A stretch of 38,684 nt of DNA. Origin: Anaerolineae bacterium (GTDB taxonomy: Bacteria; Chloroflexota; Anaerolineae; Anaerolineales; Villigracilaceae). Below, piece by piece: positions 6,951 to 14,255 of the stretch. A program made the position numbers and the translations under genes. A model generated the notes under the pieces. That model did no database searches. It saw only the letters and a list, made by a program, of their open reading frames with translations, and was not told the DNA's origin. The stretch's first letter is position 1, and the number at the start of each line of letters is the position of its first letter. Location of the stretch: positions 1 to 38,684 of the forward strand of contig JABGQT010000065.1 of NCBI GenBank assembly GCA_018648685.1. The letters run 5' to 3'.

Positions 6951-8279
6951 ATGACAAAAACAAACACTAAAGTGAGAAGCAAACGTTATACTGCATCTCC
7001 AACATTTGGATTTACCGAAGAAACGCTCAACGCCCCTAGCAACTCTCCGCTCGGGTCTTACCGGAATTCAGCTTGGTCGGCGTTCAAAGAAGAAGCGATG
7101 CCGACAACAAAAGACGAAGCCTGGCGGCGCACCGATCTGCGCAAGATCCCCTTCGATTCTTTCCAGTTCCCCGCAGATGGTGCATTTAATGAGCTTGCCC
7201 CTGTCCCCGAAGCATTGCTCGCCCCGCTCGTTGGCGACCAACACGGTGGGCAGATAACACTCCTCGCTGGCGGAGCAAAAGTATCACTTGCGCCAGAAAT
7301 AGAAAAGAAAGGCGTTGTTTTCACTGATTTCAAAACCGCCGAAAAAGAACACCCTGAACTCCTCGCAAAGCTGATCGGCAATGTCGTTCGCGCCGAAGAT
7401 GGAAAATTTGCAGCCCTAACAGCAGCTCTCTCCCAAAACGGGATTTTGCTCTACGTTCCGCGCGGCGTACAAGTTGAAGAGCCTTTGCACAGCGTTTTAT
7501 GGGGCGCAGGTGATAATTTAGCTCATCTCTCACACCTTGTTATTTATGTAGATGAAGGCGCCTCCGTGACTTATGTTCATGAAGCTGCTTCGCCTGATGA
7601 TAGCCTATCCATGCACGCAGGAATTGTCGAAATTACCGTTTCTGATGGCGCAAATCTTCGTTTTGTTGAATTGCAGTCTTGGGGCAGTGAAATCGTTAAC
7701 TTCAGTCACGAACGTGCAAAAATTGGCAAAGATGCCAACCTCGACTGGATATTTGGTGCAGTTGGTAGTCGCTTGACGAAAAACTTCTCCGATCTTGACC
7801 TTGTTGGCAAAGGTGCAAATGGTAGAATGTCTGGCTTCTATTTTGCCGATGGCGAGCAACATCTAGACCACGATACACAGCAAAATCACCTTGTGCCCAA
7901 TACATACAGCGATCTGCTTTTCAAAGGTGCGTTGAAAGAAAATAGCCGTTCCGTTTGGCAGGGTATGATCTTTGTTGCCCCGGGTGCACAACAGACTGAT
8001 GGGTATCAGGCAAACCGCAATTTGATCTTGAGCGATACGGCTCGTGCAGATTCGATCCCTGGGCTTGAAATTTCTGCCGATGATGTACGCTGTTCGCATG
8101 GCACAACCATTGGTAAAATTGACCCTGAGCCGCTATTCTATTTACTTAGTCGTGGTATTCCTCAAGAAGATGCTGAACGATTGGTTGTAGAAGGCTTTTT
8201 TGACCCAATTATGCAGCGTATCCCCTTTGAGGGTGTGCGGAATCGTTTCCAGGAAGCGATCAAAGAGAAATTAAAATAA
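6951..8279 (+). CDS. sufD: SufD, Fe-S cluster scaffold partner of SufB
   Basis: A 442-aa protein paralogous to SufB in its beta-helix core (ILLYVPRGVQVEEPLHSVLW; YVDEGASVTYVHEA; VELQSWGSEIVNFSHERA) with a SufD-type N-terminal segment (DEAWRRTDLRKIPF). The C-terminal DDVRCSHGTTIGKID places a His at 383, in the motif where SufD carries its functionally important His. SufD pairs with SufB and SufC as the assembly scaffold and contributes to iron acquisition. The ribosome site is weak (AAAAGATAAAAAA), perhaps because the upstream palindromic element now occupies the gap. Normal length. Confidence 0.95.
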   Translation: MTKTNTKVRSKRYTASPTFGFTEETLNAPSNSPLGSYRNSAWSAFKEEAMPTTKDEAWRRTDLRKIPFDSFQFPADGAFNELAPVPEALLAPLVGDQHGGQITLLAGGAKVSLAPEIEKKGVVFTDFKTAEKEHPELLAKLIGNVVRAEDGKFAALTAALSQNGILLYVPRGVQVEEPLHSVLWGAGDNLAHLSHLVIYVDEGASVTYVHEAASPDDSLSMHAGIVEITVSDGANLRFVELQSWGSEIVNFSHERAKIGKDANLDWIFGAVGSRLTKNFSDLDLVGKGANGRMSGFYFADGEQHLDHDTQQNHLVPNTYSDLLFKGALKENSRSVWQGMIFVAPGAQQTDGYQANRNLILSDTARADSIPGLEISADDVRCSHGTTIGKIDPEPLFYLLSRGIPQEDAERLVVEGFFDPIMQRIPFEGVRNRFQEAIKEKLK

Positions 8280-8372
8280 AAGTGTGTGGAAGAGTCCAAT
8301 ATTTAACGGGATTAGTTCTTAACTGTAGATTGCTGATTAAAGGGTATCACCCCTAAATTACACCCGTCACTC

Positions 8373-8393
8373 CGTTCCGAGTGCAGGCGAGCG
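8373..8393 (-). repeat. Inverted partner of the 485-505 repeat
   Basis: A 20/21 match to the reverse complement of 485-505. It lies in the 160-base sufD to 94-aa-gene gap, which also holds a 4-bp stem GGGT/ACCC at 8342-8352. Confidence 0.6.
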
Positions 8394-8414
8394 GTGCGGC
8401 ACTATATCCCAGAG

Positions 8415-8436
8415 AAAAAACCGGGAGGGTTTTTTT
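8415..8436 (+). promoter_or_regulatory. Terminator-like hairpin carrying the next gene's ribosome site
   Basis: AAAAAACC (8415-8422) can pair with GGTTTTTT (8428-8435), with loop GGGAG. The loop and the start of the 3' arm hold the only good ribosome site (GGGAGGG) for the 94-aa gene starting at 8440. The stem is AU-rich and weak. It resembles a poor attenuator or a translational gate, but either role is inferred. Confidence 0.4.
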
Positions 8437-8439
8437 ATT

Positions 8440-8724
8440 ATGGCGTTTATGCGAAGTCCGGAGCAACCCCACGAATATCAGGTTGCTGACAGAGTAGAAG
8501 TTTATTGCGATCACGACGACAAAGATAATGAACGTATGCGAGGGTGGTTGAAAGGCGTTGTGGCGCAAGTTGATAATAAATTAGTTGCAGTGCAGTTTAG
8601 AGTGAATGTGTATTTGACCGAAGGTTGGATGGTGCCCGATCGGATTTTGTGGTTTCCAAATACCTCGAAAGATATTCGCCCTATTAAACGTGCTGTAAAA
8701 AGAGCGAATGACGACAACCTTTGA
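8440..8724 (+). CDS. Unknown 94-aa protein inside the suf operon
   Basis: I do not recognise a family. The frame starts at ATG 8440 behind GGGAGGG (a second Met is at 8449) and overlaps the sufS start by 17 bases, the usual sign of a real, translationally coupled gene. The protein is small, soluble and charged. It has an acidic His-Asp-rich patch (CDHDDKDNERM, residues 23-33), a beta-rich middle with alternating Val/Val (GVVAQVDNKLVAVQF) and a basic tail (RPIKRAVKRAND). The middle part resembles a small SH3- or Tudor-like barrel, but this is only an impression. There is a single Cys (C23). Its place between sufD and sufS suggests an accessory role in Fe-S assembly, for example in the sulfur-transfer step. 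Confidence 0.75.
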   Translation: MAFMRSPEQPHEYQVADRVEVYCDHDDKDNERMRGWLKGVVAQVDNKLVAVQFRVNVYLTEGWMVPDRILWFPNTSKDIRPIKRAVKRANDDNL

Positions 8725-9940
8725 TGTGAACATGCTACGCGCCGATTTTCCGATTCTCGACCGTAAAATTGGTAATGCTAAAAAGCTCATCTATCTCGAT
8801 TCAACAGCGACCGCTCAAAAACCGACAGCCGTGATCGAAGCGATGAACGAGTTTTATCGCCGTTCGAACGCGAATATCCATCGTGGCGTGCATACATTGG
8901 CAGAAGAATCAACTGCGATGTATGAGAAAGCGCGTGAGCAGGTTGCTTCTTTGATCAATGCCGACTCCCCGCGCGAAGTGATTTTCACGCGCAACACTAC
9001 TGAGTCTATTAATCTTGTTGCCTATACTTGGGGACGAGAGAATATGGCTTCCGGCGATGTCGTTATTTTGACAGAGATGGAACATCACTCAAATCTTGTT
9101 CCCTGGCAAATGCTTGCTGAAGAGTTGGATTTGGTGCTTGAGTTCGTGCCCGTGACTGATGATTATCTCTTCGACATGAAAGCGTACAGGAAACTGCTTC
9201 TTTTAGAACCAAAGTTGGTCGCTTTTACGCAAATGTCGAATGTTTTGGGGACGATTACCCCGGCAAAAGAAATTATCTCTTTGGCGCATGAAGCTGGTGC
9301 TCTGACGTTGATAGACGGGGCGCAATCTGTGCCGCATTTGCCCGTTGATGTTCAAGACCTTGACGCAGATTTTCTTGTCTTTTCTGCGCACAAGATGCTT
9401 GGGCCTTCGGGAATTGGTGCGCTCTACGGCAAAATGGATTTGCTGAATGCAATGCCACCATTTTTGGGCGGCGGCGATATGATCAAAACGGTTCATCTAC
9501 GCTCTTTTGTGCCCAATCAGGTGCCTTATAAGTTTGAAGCTGGAACACCCGCTATCGCAGAAGCTGTTGGTTTTGGGGCTGCTGCTGAATATCTCCAAAA
9601 TATCGGGATGGAAGCAGTCGAAGCCCATGAGCATGATATTGCAGAATATGCGCTGGAGCGTCTTGAAGAGATTCCAGGTATTACGGTTTTTGGCCCTTCG
9701 GCTGAAAATAAAGGTGGTGTTGCCTCCTTCGTGATGGATGGTCTTCACCCCCACGATATTGCCCAAATTTTGGATGGCGAAGGTATCGCTGTTCGAGCAG
9801 GGCATCATTGTGCGCAGCCTCTTCACGAAGTTTGTGGTGTGAAGGCAACAACGCGCGCGAGTTTTTATATCTACAATACTAAAGAAGAAGTAGATGCATT
9901 GATTGAAGGCATCTATAAGGTTAAAGAAATTTTTGGATAA
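8708..9940 (+). CDS. sufS: SufS, cysteine desulfurase (class II)
   Basis: A 410-aa PLP enzyme that takes sulfur from cysteine and passes it to SufU or SufB as persulfide. Key residues are visible: EMEHHSNLVPW with the PLP-stacking His, DGAQSVPH with the PLP Asp, FSAHKMLGPSG with Schiff-base Lys229, and the catalytic Cys368 in RAGHHCAQPLH, the class II form of the loop. The length matches SufS. The start overlaps the 94-aa gene by 17 bases, implying coupled translation. It is followed after 74 bases by sufU, the usual partner of SufS outside Proteobacteria. Confidence 0.97.
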   Translation: MTTTFDVNMLRADFPILDRKIGNAKKLIYLDSTATAQKPTAVIEAMNEFYRRSNANIHRGVHTLAEESTAMYEKAREQVASLINADSPREVIFTRNTTESINLVAYTWGRENMASGDVVILTEMEHHSNLVPWQMLAEELDLVLEFVPVTDDYLFDMKAYRKLLLLEPKLVAFTQMSNVLGTITPAKEIISLAHEAGALTLIDGAQSVPHLPVDVQDLDADFLVFSAHKMLGPSGIGALYGKMDLLNAMPPFLGGGDMIKTVHLRSFVPNQVPYKFEAGTPAIAEAVGFGAAAEYLQNIGMEAVEAHEHDIAEYALERLEEIPGITVFGPSAENKGGVASFVMDGLHPHDIAQILDGEGIAVRAGHHCAQPLHEVCGVKATTRASFYIYNTKEEVDALIEGIYKVKEIFG

Positions 9941-9954
9941 GAATTATCTGATGG

Positions 9955-9994
9955 GTGACGAGTGAAATCCGAAAGAGATTCACTCGTCACTTTT
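9955..9994 (+). terminator. Hairpin between sufS and sufU, terminator-like
   Basis: A perfect 12-bp stem (GTGACGAGTGAA, 9955-9966; TTCACTCGTCAC, 9979-9990) with a 12-base loop is followed by only TTTT. It may reduce read-through into sufU or protect the upstream mRNA. A GTG in its 5' arm is in frame with sufU but is better explained as structure than as a start. Confidence 0.55.
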
Positions 9995-10014
9995 CACGTT
10001 TCATAGGTATTATC

Positions 10015-10416
10015 ATGGACGATCTTTACAGACAACTCATCATTGAACGCTACAAAACCCCGCATTACCGTGGTCATCTTGACCCGCACGATATTTTCTT
10101 TGAAGATGACAATCCCGTTTGTGGCGATCATATTGAAGTCACTGTTCGCACAAATGATGAAGATATTGTCACAGAAGCCGCTTTTGATGGGCATGGGTGC
10201 TCTATCTCACAGGCTGCGGCAGATTTGCTGATTGAGTATATTCACGGCAAAAAACTAGATGAAGTTAAGGCGCTTACAAAAGATGATGTGGTTGACTTGT
10301 TAGGTATTGATCTGGGACCCGTTCGCCTGAAATGTGCATTGCTTTCATTAAAAGTACTTAAAGCAGGGGCTTATGGTCTCGGCGTAGATGAAGTTAGTGA
10401 CGAGTTAGTGGAATAA
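10015..10416 (+). CDS. sufU: SufU-like sulfur-transfer/scaffold protein, short form
   Basis: A 133-aa protein from ATG 10015 (MDDLYRQLIIERYKTP, the usual SufU opening). The in-frame GTG at 9955 lies inside a hairpin and has no ribosome site. Three ligand cysteines are present: C36 in PVCGD with D38, C62 in GHGCSIS, and C107 in RLKCALL. SufU receives sulfur from SufS. The C62-C107 gap is 45 residues, close to IscU (about 43) and about 17 shorter than Bacillus SufU. The IscU His before the third Cys is also absent (L105-K106), as in SufU. It is thus a SufU by motif but without the SufU-specific insertion. Last gene of the suf operon. Confidence 0.93.
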   Translation: MDDLYRQLIIERYKTPHYRGHLDPHDIFFEDDNPVCGDHIEVTVRTNDEDIVTEAAFDGHGCSISQAAADLLIEYIHGKKLDEVKALTKDDVVDLLGIDLGPVRLKCALLSLKVLKAGAYGLGVDEVSDELVE

Positions 10417-10465
10417 AAACATAAACCTTGTAGATAAAACAATTTGATGCTATCAAAACATCTTT

Positions 10466-10544
10466 CGTCATTGCGAGCGGAGCGAAGCAATCTCCACCTT
10501 GTCGGGGACTGCCACGTCGGGTTGCGGCCCTCCTCGCAGTGACA
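10466..10544. repeat. 79-bp intergenic repeat with inverted ends
   Basis: It begins CGTCATTGCGAGCGGAGCG and ends CCTCCTCGCAGTGACATG, so the ends are imperfect inverted repeats (TCATTGCGAG against TGTCACTGCGAG). The type is familiar as a short palindromic intergenic repeat in many bacterial genomes. A degenerate relative lies at 2199-2283. It may also act as the 3' structure of the suf mRNA, since no ordinary terminator is seen there. Confidence 0.75.
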
Positions 10545-10573
10545 TGATCTTACTCGAAGTGTAGGGAATATCT

Positions 10574-12538
10574 GTGGATAAAAAAGATGTAATTCTTTGG
10601 CGAACCCTCTTTGGTGGTATTCTGCTTTCCAGTGTTTTAGCCATTCTAGACCTTCAAAACCTTGCGATAGATAAAGGATTTCCCCTTACACAGCCAAAGT
10701 GGCTTCTTTTCTCGATAGGCATTGCGGCGACGGGGCTGCTCGCAGCACTTTTTCTTTTCCTGACTTGGACAAAATATTTTGAAAAACTAAAAGCATCCTA
10801 CGATGCTTTTTTGCGTTATGGGGAAAAGCTAAAATGGTTAGTGCTGATATTTTTTGTTGCTAGTTTAGCCATTTTGCCTTTGTTGGTTTTGCATCCATAT
10901 TTAGGTGGCTTGATCGGGAATCGTCTTTGGATCAAAATTTTCATCTTCTTTTTACTCAGCTTTTTGTGCGCAACTTTTTTGCGCGTAGTCAGAATAGAGT
11001 TTGGAAGCAAAAACAAAACACTCACCTGGGCAGAAAGTCTTGCTTTCGCTGCTCTTGCACAACTTCTTGTCTATCAACTGGTCATCGCGAGTCTTTACAT
11101 CACTGATTATCCCTTTGCAATAGGGTGGACGCGTGATAGCCGCTATTATTACGCCTCGTTATTTTTTGCAAAAGAAATTTATGGGCAGAATCTGCCTCTC
11201 CCGATTTTGCACCCCACTTTGCATTTTATCTTTAGTCTTCCCTACCTCTTCGGAAAATTACCGATCTGGGTACATCGTGGCTGGACGATCATTCTCACCT
11301 TTGGGTTAACTTGGGCAGTTGTCAGAGTTCTGTCAAGAAAAATTCATCAACAAATTTACGCCCTTCTTTTTTCCCTCTGGGCTTTTCTCTTTCTTATACA
11401 AGGTTCAATTTACGCACATCTTCTTGTTCCCTCGCTTATTATTTTTTTCTTCGTATCCCCTAAAAAAATAAAACGCTCGTGGATCACGATAATCATCGCT
11501 TCAGCATGGGCGGGGATGAGCCGCATTAATTGGTTTCCTGTCCCTGCCATGCTTGCCGCGCTAATTTATTTTCTTGAAGTACCAAAGAAGAAAAGTATTC
11601 TTCAGTATCTTTTACTCCCAGCAGTATGGTTTGCTACGGGGATTGCAAGCGCATTTCTTTCACAGGCTATCTATATTCAGCTTTCGGGGAATGGTGCAAG
11701 GAATGAGTTTTTTACCAGTCTTTCTTCCAAGTTAATTTGGGAACGCCTCTTACCAGGCAATACCTATGCACCTGGCATTTTGTGGGGTGCAGTTTTTCTC
11801 TCGGCACCGTTAATTCTTTTAGCTATTTCTCTTCGCAAAAAGGAATGGCACCCGATTCGCTTGTGGGGGATCTTCTCCGCTATTTTTGTTTTATTTGTAG
11901 GGGGATCGGTCGTCAGCGTGAAGATTGGTGGAGGAGCCGACCTCCACAATATGGATGCCTATTTTGTCAGCATCCTGCTCGTGGGAACGACCGTTCTCGC
12001 ACGTGGTTTTAGGCTTGATTCCTTTTCCAAATATCCGCGTGGAGAGATGTTTTTTGCCGCGACCCTTGTTTTGGCGTGGTTTATTCTTCGAGGGGGCGGT
12101 TCAGTGGAATACGATCGGGGCGCAGTAAACGCCTCTTTAAACGAGATCAAGACACAAGTCACGAGCGTCGCGAAGGCGGGGGACGAAGTTCTCTTTATCT
12201 CACAGCGTCATCTTTTAGCCATCGAAGAAATCGAAGACATTCCCCTCATCCCAGAATATGAAAAAGATGTATTGATGGAGATGGTTATGTCTCGAAATAC
12301 AGCTTATTTGGGCGGTTTTTATCACGATCTGCGAAATCAGCGTTTTGGGATAATCGTGATAGACCCGCAAACAGATACGCTTTTGAGTGAAAAGCGCTCT
12401 TTCGCGGCTGAAAATAATATCTGGATATTGAAGGTGGCGCGTCCGCTTTGGTGCTATTATGAGCCGCTGGTTTTGTATGAAAATGTGGGGGTAGAGTTGT
12501 ATGTTCCGCGCGCTGAAGCGGTAGAAGGTTGTGATTAA
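10574..12538 (+). CDS. Polytopic membrane protein, possible GT-C glycosyltransferase
   Basis: A 654-aa protein from a GTG start behind AGGGA (10563-10567). About a dozen hydrophobic segments span residues 10 to 505, followed by a soluble C-terminal part of about 135 residues. A loop with DYPFAIGWTRDSRYYYASLF between membrane segments is reminiscent of GT-C-type glycosyltransferases (RgtA/PMT-like), which have an acidic and Tyr-rich first loop. I cannot show the canonical DE or DD motif, so the enzyme class is a guess. If correct, it would use lipid-linked sugars at the outer face of the membrane. It is transcribed alone, following a repeat, and converges on the acyltransferase gene with only 9 bases between stops and no visible terminator. 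Confidence 0.75.
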   Translation: MDKKDVILWRTLFGGILLSSVLAILDLQNLAIDKGFPLTQPKWLLFSIGIAATGLLAALFLFLTWTKYFEKLKASYDAFLRYGEKLKWLVLIFFVASLAILPLLVLHPYLGGLIGNRLWIKIFIFFLLSFLCATFLRVVRIEFGSKNKTLTWAESLAFAALAQLLVYQLVIASLYITDYPFAIGWTRDSRYYYASLFFAKEIYGQNLPLPILHPTLHFIFSLPYLFGKLPIWVHRGWTIILTFGLTWAVVRVLSRKIHQQIYALLFSLWAFLFLIQGSIYAHLLVPSLIIFFFVSPKKIKRSWITIIIASAWAGMSRINWFPVPAMLAALIYFLEVPKKKSILQYLLLPAVWFATGIASAFLSQAIYIQLSGNGARNEFFTSLSSKLIWERLLPGNTYAPGILWGAVFLSAPLILLAISLRKKEWHPIRLWGIFSAIFVLFVGGSVVSVKIGGGADLHNMDAYFVSILLVGTTVLARGFRLDSFSKYPRGEMFFAATLVLAWFILRGGGSVEYDRGAVNASLNEIKTQVTSVAKAGDEVLFISQRHLLAIEEIEDIPLIPEYEKDVLMEMVMSRNTAYLGGFYHDLRNQRFGIIVIDPQTDTLLSEKRSFAAENNIWILKVARPLWCYYEPLVLYENVGVELYVPRAEAVEGCD

Positions 12539-12547
12539 GGGGCTAAA

Positions 12548-13228
12548 TTAAAGAAAACGCAAGTATTTTTCTGTTGCGTTTTCAAGATCGGCATAATAAC
12601 CGCGATATTCTTTAGGGAGTAATTTCGCCAACTGATACATCATTTCATCGACCATTTGTTGGCGCACTTTGCCTGTAACGCGTTCCCCAAGATTGTCAAG
12701 ATAAAAGAGTTCCCCTACACGGATGTGAAAATCCGTTCGACGCAGCCCTTTAATATTTTGAGGGAAATTCTCTCCTCCCCAATGTGCAACAGGTTGTAAG
12801 GGAGCCTTGCTGCGTAAAGCGATTGGCACAATGCCCGGATGAGCGCGAAGTAGTTTTGCGCTAGAACTGCGCGTCCCTTCGGGAGAGATGCCAAAGATAT
12901 AGCCTTCTTTGACCATTTTTATGGATTCTTTCATCGCATCCATATCTGCCTCGCCTCGTCGTACGGGAATCAGTTTCCAGATGTCGAAAAGCCAGTTGTA
13001 GAGGGAGTTTTCCCATGCTTCGGCTTTTGCCAATGCGGTAAGAGGGCGTGGTTGCAGGTGGGAAAATATGAGCGGTACTTCAAGAGAGCCTGTATGATTA
13101 GCGTATGCGATCAGAGGACCGCTGCGGGGAACTTTATCTAGCTCGGCTTTGTCAATGCGACAAATCAGGCTTGTGCCAACTTTGATCAGACCAGAGATAA
13201 GACGATGTTGCAAGCTTAAATGGATCAT
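12548..13228 (-). CDS. PlsC-like 1-acylglycerol-3-phosphate acyltransferase
   Basis: A 226-aa acyltransferase of the PlsC/LPLAT family, which adds the second acyl chain in phospholipid synthesis. Motif I reads NHTGSLE (residues 44-50), with His45 and Glu50 where the usual pattern is HX4D. Motif III is SPEGTRS (115-121). The central part IPVRRGEADMDAM matches the usual motif II region. No strong membrane helix is seen. Its ATG overlaps the stop of the lipid-kinase gene (ATGA, 13225-13228), so the two are translated together, consistent with joint phosphatidate metabolism. The Glu for Asp exchange leaves function likely but specificity open. Confidence 0.88.
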   Translation of the reverse strand: MIHLSLQHRLISGLIKVGTSLICRIDKAELDKVPRSGPLIAYANHTGSLEVPLIFSHLQPRPLTALAKAEAWENSLYNWLFDIWKLIPVRRGEADMDAMKESIKMVKEGYIFGISPEGTRSSSAKLLRAHPGIVPIALRSKAPLQPVAHWGGENFPQNIKGLRRTDFHIRVGELFYLDNLGERVTGKVRQQMVDEMMYQLAKLLPKEYRGYYADLENATEKYLRFL

Positions 13229-14142
13229 GTAGTTATAAAATTCAACGCTTGGGGGATGAGTTCAATATCGAGTTCTGTGCCTTCATAGCATAGCGTTTCC
13301 CCATCACAATGTGCTGGCAGCGTGCCTTTGATCGCCTTGACGCTGATCTCTTTCGTGCGCCCTGTAGAGATCTCAGGTTCGCTGGCTTGTGTGCCTTTAA
13401 GGAATAAACTGATCAATTGGAAGATACGAAGTTTAGATGCTTCGCTGGCAATACATAAGTCAAGCTCTCCATCATTGGGAGAGCTTTCCGGAGCCATATA
13501 AAAGCCGCCGCCCATGCGCTGTCCATTCATGATCGAGATCATCAGAGAAGGTTGGGTGATAGTTTCATTGTTATAGCTAATGTCGACAGTAGGGCTTTTA
13601 TAATATAAAAAAACGGTTTGCATGGCAGCAACAAGATAAGCCAGTAAGCCACGTGTCCAGGTTACTTTTTCGGCTTCGAAACCGACCGCTGCATCAAAGC
13701 CGATCCCGACACCATTCCCAAAATAACGCCCTTCTGGATAGTCCCCGCCTTTAACAAGACCAATATCTACTGTTTTTCGTTTGTTCTTGGCGAGCGTCGC
13801 ACAGGCTTCATCAAGGTCATCGTCGATGCCCATGCCGTAGGCAAGATCATTACCCGTACCAACAGGAATTATCCCCATTGCTGTATTGCTGAAACCAGCC
13901 GTACGGGCGCGCATTAGACCGTTTAATGCTTCGTTGGCGGTTCCATCTCCGCTTGCTGTTACAACAACATCATAGCCATCGCGCGCAGCTTTCTCTGCAA
14001 TATCTGCTGCGTGCCAAACGCGTTCTGTACGAATCAATTCAAAGTTCAGTTCATGGGATTTTAGAGATTTTTCGATAGCCGGGATAGATTCTTCCGCATA
14101 GCCGCGTCCCGAAATTGGATTGACGATAATAAGATATTTCAT
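13225..14142 (-). CDS. Diacylglycerol/lipid kinase (YegS/DgkB family)
   Basis: A 305-aa kinase from ATG 14142, preceded by GGAGG; an upstream in-frame Met at 14172 lacks a ribosome site. The DAGK catalytic domain shows NPISGRGYAE at the N-terminus, SGDGT (64-68, normally GGDGT) and PVGTGND (93-99), then GIGFDAAVG and the C-terminal HCDGE. Members phosphorylate diacylglycerol or related lipids to phosphatidate and depend on Mg and ATP. The 4-base overlap with the downstream acyltransferase gene puts two phosphatidate-forming steps under one transcript. The first Gly of the GGDGT box is Ser here. Confidence 0.92.
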   Translation of the reverse strand: MKYLIIVNPISGRGYAEESIPAIEKSLKSHELNFELIRTERVWHAADIAEKAARDGYDVVVTASGDGTANEALNGLMRARTAGFSNTAMGIIPVGTGNDLAYGMGIDDDLDEACATLAKNKRKTVDIGLVKGGDYPEGRYFGNGVGIGFDAAVGFEAEKVTWTRGLLAYLVAAMQTVFLYYKSPTVDISYNNETITQPSLMISIMNGQRMGGGFYMAPESSPNDGELDLCIASEASKLRIFQLISLFLKGTQASEPEISTGRTKEISVKAIKGTLPAHCDGETLCYEGTELDIELIPQALNFITT

Positions 14143-14255
14143 GGGGATGTTCCTCCGTAAAAAAGAATGCAAAAGTTTATCATAAAAGGAAATGGATGTA
14201 TGTGATTTTCTGCCTCACGCCCGTGATTTTAATTTGTATATACTCCAAAGGGGTG

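Noticed and set aside
9955-10014. N-terminal extension of sufU from GTG 9955
   Set aside because: The extension is the 5' arm and loop of a perfect 12-bp hairpin, and the SufU family sequence begins at ATG 10015.
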